Of a stretch of DNA of 64,000 nt, positions 9,176 through 18,054 are shown one piece after another (the stretch's first letter is position 1; each line of letters starts with the position of its first letter). Location of the stretch: NCBI RefSeq assembly GCF_000332995.1, contig NZ_BANS01000029.1, forward strand, positions 23,512 through 87,511, written 5' to 3'. Below the pieces are notes generated by a model that made no database searches, was not told the DNA's origin, and was given only the letters and a program-made list of their open reading frames with translations. The translations under genes were made by a program, and so were the position numbers. Origin of the DNA: Gordonia amicalis NBRC 100051 = JCM 11271. Its GTDB lineage: Bacteria; Actinomycetota; Actinomycetes; Mycobacteriales; Mycobacteriaceae.

Positions 9176-9196
9176 TTGACAATCATTTTCATTAGA
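9176..9196 (+). promoter_or_regulatory. Putative Zur (zinc-uptake regulator) box
   Basis: The segment TTGACAATCATTTTCATTAG contains the imperfect palindrome TGAcAATCATTTTCA, close to the actinobacterial Zur operator type (TGAAAATNATTTTCA). TTGACA also resembles a -35 element. It sits immediately before the AztD-like lipoprotein start, consistent with repression in zinc-replete cells. The match is by eye. Confidence 0.6.
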
Positions 9197-10447
9197 ATGT
9201 TCACTGTCCGAGTGCTATCACCACGGACAACCCTGACCCGTTCTCTCGCGCTGCTCGCCGCAGCCTCCTTCGCACTCGTCGCATGCGGGGATTCCGACCC
9301 CGGGGAGGCGGCGCGCCCCGCGGATTCGTCGACGCCACCCGCGGAACGGCACAGTGCGACACCGCGTCTCAGCCTCAGTTACGACGGCGGAATCCTCGTC
9401 CTCGACGCGACCACGCTCGAACAGGTCGCCGACCTGCCGGTCGACGGATTCGTCCGTCTCAACAGCGCGGGCAACGGGCGGCATGTCCTGGTCTCCGAAA
9501 CCGGCGGCTTCCGGGTCCTCGACGCCGGAACCTGGACCAAGGCGCACGGCGACCACGGGCATCATTACACCGCCGAGCCTTCTCTCACCGAGATGCGCTT
9601 CGGCGGAGCAGAACCCGGTCACGTCGTGGTCCACGACTCGCGCATCAGCCTATTCAGCGACGGCACCGGGCAGGTCGACATCGTCGAACCGGCCGAACTA
9701 CTGCGCGGCAACCCGGTCGCCACCACGTTCACGGTTCCGCAACCCCACCACGGGGTCGCGGTGTTCCGCGGCGACGGATCGGTCGTCGTCACGCGCGGAG
9801 ACGACGAATCGCGCAGCGGCATCGCAATTCTGGACAAGGAGCGGACCGAGATCGCCCGCAACGACGAATGTCCCGGCGTTCACGGCGAGGCCGCCGCGTC
9901 CGCCGGCCGCCTCACCTTCGGCTGTGAGGACGGCATCTTGATCGTCGACGGCAACAACATCCACAAGGTGACCAGTCCGGACCCCTACGGCCGCATCGGG
10001 AACCAGGCCGGTGACCACGGATCGCCGATCGTGCTGGGGGACTACAAGAGTGACCGGGACGCCGAACTCGAACGGCCGACCCGATTCTCGCTCACCGACA
10101 CCCGTACCGGCGAGCTCCGACTGGTCGATCTCGGCACCTCGTACAGCTTCCGGTCGCTGGAACGCGGCCCCGGGGGGTCTGCGGTGATTCTCGGAACCGA
10201 CGGCGCGCTGCACGTCTTCGACGTGGAATCCGGGACCCGCACGGCTCGAATCCCGGCGATCGGGGAGTGGAGCGAACCGGACGAATGGCAGTCGCCGATG
10301 CCGAATCTCGTCGTGCAGGACGGTGTCGCCTATGTGAGTGAACCGGCGTCGAAGAAGATCATCGCGATCAACCTGGAGACGGGGGCGAAGGTCGCCGAGG
10401 CGGGCCTGCCGCACGAGACCGTCGAACTCGCCGCGGTCACCGGTTGA
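9197..10447 (+). CDS. AztD-like zinc metallochaperone lipoprotein
   Basis: About 416 residues with a lipoprotein signal peptide (RSLALLAAASFALVAC, lipobox LVAC), so it should be anchored outside the cytoplasmic membrane. The rest is a beta-propeller-like repeat protein. The His-rich loop HGDHGHHY and the PHHGVAVF segment match AztD, the periplasmic zinc chaperone that delivers zinc to the AztC binding protein. A probable Zur box directly upstream agrees with that role. ATG at 9197 lies against the Zur box without a ribosome-binding site, so GTG at 9212 is an equally good start. The aztABC transporter genes are not next to it. A 16-bp tandem duplication covers the last codons and the stop. Confidence 0.75.
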   Translation: MFTVRVLSPRTTLTRSLALLAAASFALVACGDSDPGEAARPADSSTPPAERHSATPRLSLSYDGGILVLDATTLEQVADLPVDGFVRLNSAGNGRHVLVSETGGFRVLDAGTWTKAHGDHGHHYTAEPSLTEMRFGGAEPGHVVVHDSRISLFSDGTGQVDIVEPAELLRGNPVATTFTVPQPHHGVAVFRGDGSVVVTRGDDESRSGIAILDKERTEIARNDECPGVHGEAAASAGRLTFGCEDGILIVDGNNIHKVTSPDPYGRIGNQAGDHGSPIVLGDYKSDRDAELERPTRFSLTDTRTGELRLVDLGTSYSFRSLERGPGGSAVILGTDGALHVFDVESGTRTARIPAIGEWSEPDEWQSPMPNLVVQDGVAYVSEPASKKIIAINLETGAKVAEAGLPHETVELAAVTG

Positions 10448-10464
10448 CGCGGTCACCGGTTGAC
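10433..10464 (+). repeat. 16-bp tandem duplication at the 3' end of the AztD-like gene
   Basis: GCGGTCACCGGTTGAC occurs twice without spacer (10433-10448 and 10449-10464). The TGA stop of the upstream gene is inside the first copy, so the second copy carries a redundant stop. It probably arose by slippage. Confidence 0.9.
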
Positions 10465-10528
10465 CCGACGCGACACACTGGTGCAGCCGGTATGCGCGAG
10501 GCGTCGGTGGGTTTGCCAGACTGGTGAC

Positions 10529-11425
10529 GTGATCAGGCTTGGGCTGACCGGCGGCATCGGCGCCGGCAAATCGACCGTGGCAAAGACCTTCGTCGAACGA
10601 GGCGCGTACATCATCGACGCGGACAAGATCGCCCGCGAGGTGGTCGAACCCGGGTCGGACGGTCTCGCCGCGCTCGTCGAGGCCTTCGGCCCCGACATCC
10701 TGTCCGCCGACGGCAGCCTCAACCGCCCTGCCCTCGCGGCCAAGGCGTTCCTCGACGACGAATCGCGGAAGACGCTCAACGGGATCACCCACCCGCTGAT
10801 CGGCGCACGTACCCAGGAGTTGCTCGAAGCGGCACCCGACGACGCGATCGTCGTCCAGGACATCCCGCTGCTGGTGGAGAACCACACAGCGCCCTTCTTC
10901 CATCTCGTGGTGATCGTGTTCGCGGACGCCGACGTCCGACTGCATCGCCTCACCACGATGCGCGGCGTCGACGAAGCCGATGCGCGAGCGCGAATCGCGG
11001 CTCAGGCCACCGACGAGCAGCGGCGCGCGGTCGCGGATGTCTGGCTCGACAATTCCGGATCGGCCGACGATCTCGCGGCCGCCGCCGCGCGGGTCTGGGA
11101 TGACCGGCTCGTACCGTTCGAGGCCAACGTCCGTGCACGCCGGGTCGCCGAGCCGGTCCCCGCACTCGTTGCGGCCGAACCCAATCCGGACGGCCCGGCG
11201 CCGCGGCTGGTCAACCGGCTGTGGGCGATCGCGGGCGAGCGGGCGACCGCCGTCGAGATCACCGATGCGGCGAAGGCCGAGCTGCGCATCACCGCCCGCG
11301 ACGGCGCCGCATCGGCCGAACTCGCCGACCTCCTCGCGGTCGGTGGGTTCGCTCCGGCCGGGCCCGGCGTCCACGGCTCCTGCGATCCCGGGCGGCCCGC
11401 AACCGTGCGGATCGAGACCGCCTGA
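10529..11425 (+). CDS. coaE: Dephospho-CoA kinase with shortened GrpB-like C-terminal domain
   Basis: This enzyme phosphorylates dephospho-CoA at the 3'-OH of ribose, the last step of CoA synthesis. The kinase domain (residues 1-200) shows the P-loop GLTGGIGAGKSTVAK, the DADKIAREV and ITHPLIG segments and DIPLLVENH. The 298-residue length is intermediate. Mycobacterial CoaE is about 407 residues with a fused GrpB/UPF0157 domain; here only about 100 residues follow the kinase, ending soon after HGSCDPGRPATVRIE, which corresponds to the GrpB signature. GTG at 10529 (VIRLGLTGG) is chosen because the upstream frame is not family-like. It follows rpsA in the same order as in mycobacteria, with unrelated genes inserted. 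Confidence 0.93.
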   Translation: MIRLGLTGGIGAGKSTVAKTFVERGAYIIDADKIAREVVEPGSDGLAALVEAFGPDILSADGSLNRPALAAKAFLDDESRKTLNGITHPLIGARTQELLEAAPDDAIVVQDIPLLVENHTAPFFHLVVIVFADADVRLHRLTTMRGVDEADARARIAAQATDEQRRAVADVWLDNSGSADDLAAAAARVWDDRLVPFEANVRARRVAEPVPALVAAEPNPDGPAPRLVNRLWAIAGERATAVEITDAAKAELRITARDGAASAELADLLAVGGFAPAGPGVHGSCDPGRPATVRIETA

Positions 11426-11555
11426 GGCGCTCGCCCGAACTGACTACGAATGTTTCCTGAATCGGCCACATCGTGGGCCCGGCGCTGTTAGCTTTGCGAC
11501 ACGCACCGATTCCGGTGCGGATCAACCAGCTGTCACGGCGCTGTGAGGAGCACAC

Positions 11556-12027
11556 ATGTGGGGTCAGGGTAGTCCGAATCGGGTGCGTACCGTCGTCGGC
11601 GGCATCGCTGTCGGTGCGGCCGTCACGGCCGCCGTCGTGACCGCGGCGCCGGCTGACGCCGCCCTGCAGGCAATCGCCGTCGACACCCTGCCCGGCTACG
11701 GTTCGTCGGCCAACGGCTCATCGAACTACGGTCTCTACGGTGCCGGTTGTTCCTACAAGCTGTCGGTGATCGTCGGCGACCCCGAGTCGGCGAAGTCGAC
11801 GCTGAAGATCACCTCCACGCGAGCCGGGCGGACGGTGACGATCTACAACGCCAGGCCCTCGACCGTCGAGGTCAAGCCGACCTGGCGGCCCGCCGCGCCC
11901 GGACGTCACGTGCTCACCGCGACCCTCGACGGCGTGGTCAGGGTCGCGGACCGTCGACGTCGGCACCGGAGTGCAGTTGCCGCAGTTCATCCGGAACGGG
12001 GCATGCTTCGTGCTCCCGACCTACTGA
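11556..12027 (+). pseudogene. Secreted actinobacterial protein, frameshifted
   Basis: The ATG at 11556 follows a perfect GAGGAG site. A Sec signal peptide (VGGIAVGAAVTAAVVTAAPADA) precedes an Ig-like small extracellular domain with GCSYKLSVIVGDPESAKS and APGRHVLTATLDGVV. Near 11939-11943 one extra G (in AGGGTCGCGG) shifts the frame. Removing it restores VVRSRTVDVGTGVQLPQF and a natural end ACFVLPTY with TGA at 12025-12027, giving about 156 residues. In the shifted frame the protein becomes Arg-rich and runs on to 12278. Either a recent inactivating insertion or a sequencing error. Function unknown. Confidence 0.7.
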
Positions 12028-12081
12028 GATCCCCTACCTACTGGGATCCCCGAGGTACCGGGACCCCCGACCCGACTGGGT

Positions 12082-12669
12082 CTACCGGCCGTAGCCGGGC
12101 CGGTGGTCCCGGAAGAACACCACGCCGCCGGCGGTGTCGTCGAGCCACGCCTGCACATCGTTGCCGTGCGCGGCCGCCCCGACAAGCGCGCGGGTCGCGA
12201 TCTCGACCGCCTCCACGCACCGGGTGTTGTCGAGCAATCCGCACCGGTGTGCCTCGAAGATCTCGTCGACGTCGATGAGCTCCAGCGGTGAGCCCGGCAC
12301 GTCGACGAGGTCGAGGTACCAGTCCTCGGCGTACCAGCGGCCGCGTTCGTCGGGTCCGACGAACCGCCCGATGTCGAGGTACAGACGCTGATCCGCCCGA
12401 TAACCACCTTGATAGTGAAAGATGTTGGCGCGCAACCCCAGTCCGGGGAGCAGCCACGACTCGAGGTGGTCGAACCGCGGGTGACCGGGCGCGGGGCGCG
12501 ACATGTAGAGGCCGTAATCGGTGACGCGGTACTCCTCGACCTCGCGGACGAATCCCTTGTTGTCGGTGTTCGTCATGGCGGGCACATCGAACACCTCCCG
12601 CTTGGGCGGGTGCAGCGAATGGGTTGCGGCGGCCGGCGCGGCGGTGGTCGGACCGCTGTTGCTCGTCAT
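12082..12669 (-). CDS. DUF402 domain-containing protein
   Basis: About 195 residues from the ATG at 12669, with the DUF402/FomD-like beta-barrel core: NIFHYQGGYRADQRLYLDIG, WYAEDWYLDLVDVPGSPLEL and DVDEIFEAHRCG, which carry the conserved acidic residues seen in nucleoside di/triphosphate phosphatase members of this family. Upstream in-frame residues to 12774 look non-coding. The position between coaE and uvrB is conserved in mycobacteria (Rv1632c, from memory). Its cellular role is not established. Confidence 0.85.
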   Translation of the reverse strand: MTSNSGPTTAAPAAATHSLHPPKREVFDVPAMTNTDNKGFVREVEEYRVTDYGLYMSRPAPGHPRFDHLESWLLPGLGLRANIFHYQGGYRADQRLYLDIGRFVGPDERGRWYAEDWYLDLVDVPGSPLELIDVDEIFEAHRCGLLDNTRCVEAVEIATRALVGAAAHGNDVQAWLDDTAGGVVFFRDHRPGYGR

Positions 12670-12793
12670 GCCCCGAATGTAGTGGCGGCCGCCGCCGAAC
12701 TCAGCCCGAAAACCGGAGTTGTTCCCGGTCTCCGTCCCGCGTCGGACCCGGGGGCCGCGACCGCGCGGGAACACTCCTGTCGTACGGCGCGTT

Positions 12794-12806
12794 TACCCTG
12801 GCACTA
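12794..12806 (+). promoter_or_regulatory. Putative -10 element for a leaderless uvrB transcript
   Basis: TACCCT (12794-12799) ends seven bases before the uvrB ATG and no Shine-Dalgarno is present, so the mRNA probably begins at the start codon. Upstream CTGTCGTAC (12777-12785) only partly resembles the RecA-NDp -35-like element. Confidence 0.4.
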
Positions 12807-14962
12807 TGGCTTTTGCAGCAGAACGTCCGGTGCTCGCGCACTCCGAGTTCCGTCCGATCGGCGAGATCGAGCGCACCGAAGCCCGTTTCGAGGTGGTCAG
12901 CGAGTACGAGCCCGCAGGTGACCAGCCCGCCGCCATCAAGGATCTGACCGCGCGGATCCAGGCCGGGGAGAAGGACATCGTGCTCCTCGGTGCCACGGGT
13001 ACCGGCAAGTCGGCCACCACCGCGTGGCTCATCGAGCAGGTCCAACGCCCCACCCTGGTGATGGCACCCAACAAGACACTCGCCGCGCAGCTCGCGAACG
13101 AGCTCCGCGAGATGCTGCCCAACAACGCGGTTGAGTACTTCGTGTCGTACTACGACTACTACCAACCCGAGGCGTACATCGCGCAGACCGACACCTACAT
13201 CGAGAAGGACTCGTCGATCAACGACGACGTCGAACGACTCCGCCACTCGGCGACGTCGAGCCTGCTCTCGCGTCGTGATGTCGTGGTGGTCGCCTCGGTG
13301 TCGTGCATCTACGGCCTGGGCACCCCGCAGTCCTACCTCGACCGCTCGGTCGAGCTCGAGGTGGGCCAGGAGATCGACCGCGACGCCCTGCTGCGGCTTC
13401 TCGTCGACGTGCAGTACACCCGTAACGACACGGCGTTCACCCGGGGCAGCTTCCGTGTCCGTGGCGACACCGTCGAGATCATCCCGTCCTACGAGGAACT
13501 CGCGGTGCGCATCGAGTTCTTCGGCGACGAGGTCGAGTCGCTCTACTATCTGCATCCGCTCACCGGTGACGTCGTCCGCCAGGTCGACACGTTGCGCATC
13601 TTCCCGGCCACCCACTACGTCGCGGGTCCGGAGCGGATGGAGCGGGCGATGGCCTCGATCGAGCAGGAACTCGAGGAACGGCTCGCCGAGCTCGAGGCGA
13701 AGGGCAAGTTGCTCGAGGCCCAGCGCCTACGGATGAGGACGACCTATGACCTCGAGATGATGCGCCAGGTCGGGTTCTGCTCGGGTATCGAGAACTACTC
13801 CCGCCACATCGACGGTCGCTCGGCGGGAAGCGCGCCCGCGACCCTGATCGACTACTTCCCGGACGACTTCCTCATGGTCATCGACGAGTCGCACGTGACC
13901 GTGCCGCAGATCGGCGGCATGTACGAGGGCGACATGTCCCGCAAGCGCAATCTCGTCGAGTACGGCTTCCGTCTACCGTCGGCCGTCGACAACCGCCCGC
14001 TGACCTGGGACGAGTTCGTCGACCGCATCGGTCAGACCGTGTATCTGTCGGCGACGCCGGGACCATACGAACTCGGTCAGTCGAACGGCGAGTTCGTCGA
14101 GCAGGTGATCCGCCCGACCGGTCTGGTGGACCCGCAGGTCGTGGTCAAGCCGACCAAGGGGCAGATCGACGATCTGGTCCACGAGATCCGGCAGCGCACC
14201 GAGCGCGACGAACGCGTCCTTGTCACCACGCTCACCAAGAAAATGGCCGAGGACCTCACCGACTATCTGCTGGAACTGGGAATCCGCGTGCGGTACCTGC
14301 ATTCGGAGGTCGACACCCTGCGTCGTGTCGAGTTGCTTCGGCAGCTCCGGTCGGGTGACTACGACGTCCTCGTCGGCATCAACCTCCTCCGCGAGGGGCT
14401 CGACCTCCCGGAGGTGTCGCTGGTCGCGATCCTCGACGCCGACAAAGAAGGGTTCCTGCGGAGCACCACCTCGCTGATCCAGACCATCGGCCGTGCGGCC
14501 CGCAACGTGTCGGGCGAGGTGCACATGTACGCTGACAAGATCACCGACTCGATGCGCAATGCCATCGACGAGACCGAGCGTCGCCGCGAGAAGCAGATCG
14601 CCTACAACAAGGAGCGCGGTCTCGACCCGAAGCCGTTGCGCAAGAAGATCGCCGACATCCTCGACCAGGTGTACCGCGAAGCCGAGGACGAGGCGGTCGC
14701 GGTCGGCGGTTCGGGCCGCAACGCCAGCCGTGGCCGCCGGGCGCAGGGCGAGGTGTCGAAGGCCGGCAGTGCGGGCGTGATCGAGAAGCGGGACGTGTCG
14801 ACGATGCCGCGCGCCGAACTCGCCGACCTGGTGTCGCAGCTGACCGATCAGATGATGAGCGCCGCCCGCGACCTGCAGTTCGAGCTGGCGGGCCGGCTGC
14901 GCGACGAGATCGCCGACCTGAAGAAGGAACTGCGGGGAATGGACGCGGCAGGCATCAAGTAG
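12806..14962 (+). CDS. uvrB: Excinuclease ABC subunit UvrB
   Basis: UvrB is the damage-verifying helicase-like subunit of nucleotide excision repair; it is loaded by UvrA and incised by UvrC. The 718-residue sequence shows [17 protein letters not shown], Walker [16 protein letters not shown] (about residue 58), the DNA-clamping beta-hairpin [31 protein letters not shown], helicase motifs [14 protein letters not shown] and [30 protein letters not shown], and a C-terminal UVR motif (about residues 660-695) that contacts UvrC. ATG at 12806 gives the standard N-terminus and lacks a ribosome-binding site, suggesting a leaderless message. An Ala/Gly/Arg-rich linker precedes the UVR domain. Confidence 0.98.
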   Translation: MAFAAERPVLAHSEFRPIGEIERTEARFEVVSEYEPAGDQPAAIKDLTARIQAGEKDIVLLGATGTGKSATTAWLIEQVQRPTLVMAPNKTLAAQLANELREMLPNNAVEYFVSYYDYYQPEAYIAQTDTYIEKDSSINDDVERLRHSATSSLLSRRDVVVVASVSCIYGLGTPQSYLDRSVELEVGQEIDRDALLRLLVDVQYTRNDTAFTRGSFRVRGDTVEIIPSYEELAVRIEFFGDEVESLYYLHPLTGDVVRQVDTLRIFPATHYVAGPERMERAMASIEQELEERLAELEAKGKLLEAQRLRMRTTYDLEMMRQVGFCSGIENYSRHIDGRSAGSAPATLIDYFPDDFLMVIDESHVTVPQIGGMYEGDMSRKRNLVEYGFRLPSAVDNRPLTWDEFVDRIGQTVYLSATPGPYELGQSNGEFVEQVIRPTGLVDPQVVVKPTKGQIDDLVHEIRQRTERDERVLVTTLTKKMAEDLTDYLLELGIRVRYLHSEVDTLRRVELLRQLRSGDYDVLVGINLLREGLDLPEVSLVAILDADKEGFLRSTTSLIQTIGRAARNVSGEVHMYADKITDSMRNAIDETERRREKQIAYNKERGLDPKPLRKKIADILDQVYREAEDEAVAVGGSGRNASRGRRAQGEVSKAGSAGVIEKRDVSTMPRAELADLVSQLTDQMMSAARDLQFELAGRLRDEIADLKKELRGMDAAGIK

Positions 14963-15095
14963 GGCGGTGACCTGCGAAGTCCCCGGGACCGTTGCTTCCG
15001 GACGGTGTGCCGATCACCACGATCGGCGGACAGACACGCCGTGGCAAACTAATGTCCCGGTGAAAGAACCCTGCAATATGGGGGATGTTAGGTGA

Positions 15096-15120
15096 CGCCT
15101 CGCTGATGGGCAGCGAGGCG
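15096..15120 (+). promoter_or_regulatory. Perfect 10-bp hairpin in the usp leader
   Basis: CGCCTCGCTG (15096-15105) and CAGCGAGGCG (15111-15120) pair across a 5-base loop. The hairpin ends 11 bases before the GGAGG ribosome-binding site of the stress-protein gene. No T-tract follows, so it is more likely an mRNA-stability or translation element than a terminator. Confidence 0.65.
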
Positions 15121-15140
15121 AATTCATGTCGGAGGTTGGG

Positions 15141-15587
15141 ATGAGCGCATACGAGACCATCGTCGTCGGGACCGACGGCTCGGAGTCGTCGATGAAGGCG
15201 GTGGAACGTGCGGGGGCACTCGCGGGCGAACGCGCGCAGTTGGTGATCGCGTGCGCGTATTTCCCCAGCGAGCGCGGCGCCGGGGAGGCGGCCGACATCC
15301 TCAAGGACGAGGCCTACCAGGTCACCGGCTCGACGCCGACCGAGGAGATCCTGCGGACCGCCAAGGAACGCGCGTCCAAGGCCGGAGCCGCCACCATCGT
15401 CCAGCGCCCCGTCAAGGGTGCGCCGGTCGACTCACTGCTCCAGCTCGTGAGCGACGTGAAGGCCGATCTCCTGGTGGTCGGTAACCGCGGCCTGAACTCG
15501 ATCGCCGGGCGCCTGCTCGGATCGGTGCCGGCCGATGTGGCGCGCAAGTCGGCGTGCGACGTGCTGATCGTGCACACCACGGGTTAG
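15141..15587 (+). CDS. Universal stress protein (UspA family)
   Basis: A 148-residue single Usp domain: ETIVVGTDGSESSMKAVERA at the N-terminus and the ATP-binding signature VVGNRGLNSIAGRLLGSVPADVA (G-2x-G-9x-G-S type) at the C-terminus. Actinobacterial relatives (Rv1636 in M. tuberculosis, from memory) bind cyclic AMP or ATP and respond to stress. Two in-frame ATGs exist; 15141 is chosen because GGAGG (15131-15135) lies six bases before it, while 15126 has no site. The gene keeps its conserved location downstream of uvrB. Confidence 0.93.
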   Translation: MSAYETIVVGTDGSESSMKAVERAGALAGERAQLVIACAYFPSERGAGEAADILKDEAYQVTGSTPTEEILRTAKERASKAGAATIVQRPVKGAPVDSLLQLVSDVKADLLVVGNRGLNSIAGRLLGSVPADVARKSACDVLIVHTTG

Positions 15588-15635
15588 TTGTACTGACCCG
15601 CCAGGTTGGGTACGCGGTCGGCGCCAGTCCCCGCC

Positions 15636-16538
15636 TCAGCGGGCCTCCGGAAACCCTCCGGCGCGCCCGAGGAGAGCGGGGACGCTCTTTTCCAGGGACC
15701 TGCCCAGCCATTCCGCGGCGTCGATCAGTCCGTACATGTCGACACCGGTCGAGATGTTCGACCGGTCGAGCGCATACAGCAGATCCTCCGACGCGATGTT
15801 GCCCGTCGCCGCGGGCGCGAAGGGGCAACCGCCGAAACCGCCGATGGACGCGTCGAGCGCACTGGCCCCGGTGTCCAGGGCGGTCAGCGCATTGGCGTAG
15901 CCGGTGTTGCGCGTGTTGTGGAAATGCCAGCGCTGCGGAATCCCGGGCGCGTGTGCGGCGGCCAGATCGGCGAGCGTGCGCACCTGCGCCGGAACGCCGA
16001 CGCCGATGGTGTCGGCCAGGGCGATCTCGTCCGGCGCCGCACCGTCGGTGAGCCGCGCGATGATCTCGCCGACCCACTCCGGTGCGACCTCTCCGGAGAA
16101 CGGACAGCCGAAGGACACGGCGATGGTCACCGTCGTCCGGAGACCGGCTGCTCGCGCATCGCGCACGACGTCGACGGCGGCGGCGACGCCCTCGTCGACA
16201 CTGCAGCCCTGGTTCCGCTGACTGAACTCCTCGGTCGCGACGACCACGACGTTGACCTCGTCGACGGCTGCGGTGAGTGCACGGTCGAGACCTCGTCGGT
16301 TGAGGACCAGTCCGATGTAGGAGACGCCGTCGACTCGCGGCACCCGCGCCATGACCTCTTCGGCGCCGGCCATTTGCGGCACCCGCTTCGGGTTGACGAA
16401 GCTGACCGCCTCGACGCGACTGATCCCCGCTTCGACACTGCGGGAGATCAGCTCGACCTTGTCGTCCACCGACAAAATGGTCTGTTCGTTCTGGAGGCCG
16501 TCTCGAGGGCCGACCTCGACCAATTGCACGCTTTTCAT
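15636..16538 (-). CDS. Hydroxymethylglutaryl-CoA lyase
   Basis: This lyase splits HMG-CoA into acetoacetate and acetyl-CoA in leucine catabolism or ketone-body metabolism. The 300 residues form a DRE-TIM-metallolyase barrel: VEVGPRDGLQNE at the N-terminus (catalytic Arg/Asp), EAVSFVNPKRVPQMAG, SFGCPFSGEV, ALADTIGVG, metal-binding HFHNTRNTG and the lyase-specific cysteine loop GGFGGCPFAPAATGN. ATG at 16538 begins the family N-terminus (MKSVQLVEVGPRDG). No other leucine-degradation gene adjoins it. It is transcribed away from the NRPS remnants. Confidence 0.95.
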   Translation of the reverse strand: MKSVQLVEVGPRDGLQNEQTILSVDDKVELISRSVEAGISRVEAVSFVNPKRVPQMAGAEEVMARVPRVDGVSYIGLVLNRRGLDRALTAAVDEVNVVVVATEEFSQRNQGCSVDEGVAAAVDVVRDARAAGLRTTVTIAVSFGCPFSGEVAPEWVGEIIARLTDGAAPDEIALADTIGVGVPAQVRTLADLAAAHAPGIPQRWHFHNTRNTGYANALTALDTGASALDASIGGFGGCPFAPAATGNIASEDLLYALDRSNISTGVDMYGLIDAAEWLGRSLEKSVPALLGRAGGFPEAR

Positions 16539-16788
16539 GTGCCCAATCTTGCCCCGTCGGGGATGGCGGGCGCGAGGAGATCCGTTCCATCGAGCGGATG
16601 TCGGTCGAACGACCGAATCCAAACCGCAACGTAAGTGCTGTCGCGCTACAGAAGTGAACGAAGTGACTCCGTGGGACTTCCGTGGTCCCACCAGTCACAG
16701 CAGTTCGCGGCAGCGTGCGGAGCGTCGTGTGGAGCCGAGATGCGCTGTATCACTTTCGATCTCAAAAGAGATGTAAAGCGTATGATTC
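16539..16788. other. Intergenic region before the truncated NRPS gene
   Basis: No gene is visible. The last 60 bases are distinctly less GC-rich and include a small hairpin ATCTC-AAAA-GAGAT (16759-16772) and TATGAT (16781-16786), which resembles a -10 box but lies only two bases before the first possible NRPS start codon. The NRPS coding similarity starts abruptly just downstream, so a deletion or assembly breakpoint lies around 16789-16830. Confidence 0.5.
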
Positions 16789-18054
16789 GTGGCTGTTCAG
16801 CGAAAGCCTCGGGGGACGGGTCAGCGGCTGGTGCCGCTCGCAGTCGTGTTCCTCGCCGACTTCCCGACGACCCGCTCCGGGAAGCTGGACCAGTCGTCGT
16901 TGCCCGCCCCGGACCTGACAGCCGGCGCCAAGGAATTCCGCGAGGCGCGGACACCGGCCGAGAAGGCGATCGTCTCCCTCGTCGCCCAGGCGTTGGGCCG
17001 AGAACGGATCAGCCTGTCCGACAACCTCTTCGCCCTGGGTGCTGACTCGATCCTCGCGGCACGCATGGTGTCCCGGGCCCGGATCGGGCACGGTCTGACG
17101 ATCGCCCTGACCGACGTCTTCGACAGCGACGACCTCGCCGATCTCGCATCCCGCGCCGTCGTCTCGGACACCCCGCCCGTGTCCACGGAGCGTCGACGCC
17201 GGCCACGCCCGGCACGGATACCGTTGTCCCAGGCACAGACCCGGTTGTGGTTCATCAACCGGATGTCACCCGCCGAGGCGACCTACAACATGTCCGGCGC
17301 GCTGCGGCTCACCCACGCGGTGGACACCGCGGTGCTGCGTCGAGCAGCGCTCGACGTCCTCGACCGGCACGAGATCCTGCGTACCGTGTTCCCGGCCGTC
17401 GACGGCGAACCCGAACAGCGCATCCTCGACACCGCGTCCGCCGGCGCCGTACTCGATTCCGAACCTGTCCGGATCAGCACGGAGGGACGCCGGGAGGCTT
17501 CTGCCGCGGAACCGCTCGAAGCGGCGATCGCCGCCATCACCGACGTGGGATTCGACCTGGCAGAAGAGATTCCGTTCCGGTGCCGGCTGATCACCGGGGA
17601 CCCTCGCGGCGATGTCGTGGTGCTCGTGCTGCATCACATCGCCGCCGACGGACACTCGTTGCGGCCGTTGCTCCGGGATCTGATGACGGCCTACGAGAGC
17701 AGGCGTGCCGGCGAGTCCCCCGAGTTCACCCCGCTGCCGCTGCAGTACGCCGACATCGCCGTCGAACGCGCCGAGGTCCTGGGCACGCCTGAACAACCCT
17801 CACCGGCGCTGGTCGACGGTCTCGAGTTCTGGCGTGCGGAACTGGACGGCGCACCCGATCTGCTCCAGTTGCCCACCGACCGTCCGCGCCCGCGGGTGAT
17901 GTCCAGTGCGGGAGCCCACCTCGACGTCACCCTGGACGCGGAGCTGTCCGCCGACCTCCGTCGGCTGGCGACCACGCTGGCCGTCACCCCGTTCGCGGTC
18001 TTCAGTCCGCGCTTGCCCTCACGCTGGGCAGGCTCGCCGCGGTGGACGACGTGA
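16789..18054 (+). CDS. NRPS 1 segment a: adenylation tail, carrier, N-terminal condensation half
   Basis: Residues 15-45 are adenylation motif A10 (FPTTRSGKLDQSSLPAPD) without any preceding A domain. A carrier (T) domain follows with the phosphopantetheine serine in LFALGADSILAAR (about residue 90). From about residue 145 a condensation domain begins: IPLSQAQTRLWFINRM, LDRHEILRTVF and the catalytic HHIAADG with second histidine in place. After FAVF at 18003 the frame is lost through a missing C and ends in unrelated RLPSRWAGSPRWTT. GTG at 16789 has no ribosome-binding site and is only nominal. Confidence 0.65.
   Translation: MAVQRKPRGTGQRLVPLAVVFLADFPTTRSGKLDQSSLPAPDLTAGAKEFREARTPAEKAIVSLVAQALGRERISLSDNLFALGADSILAARMVSRARIGHGLTIALTDVFDSDDLADLASRAVVSDTPPVSTERRRRPRPARIPLSQAQTRLWFINRMSPAEATYNMSGALRLTHAVDTAVLRRAALDVLDRHEILRTVFPAVDGEPEQRILDTASAGAVLDSEPVRISTEGRREASAAEPLEAAIAAITDVGFDLAEEIPFRCRLITGDPRGDVVVLVLHHIAADGHSLRPLLRDLMTAYESRRAGESPEFTPLPLQYADIAVERAEVLGTPEQPSPALVDGLEFWRAELDGAPDLLQLPTDRPRPRVMSSAGAHLDVTLDAELSADLRRLATTLAVTPFAVFSPRLPSRWAGSPRWTT

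Noticed and set aside
16600..16630. LexA/SOS box (GGTCGAACGACCG)
   Set aside because: It does not match TCGAAC-N4-GTTCGA, and HMG-CoA lyase is not an expected SOS target.
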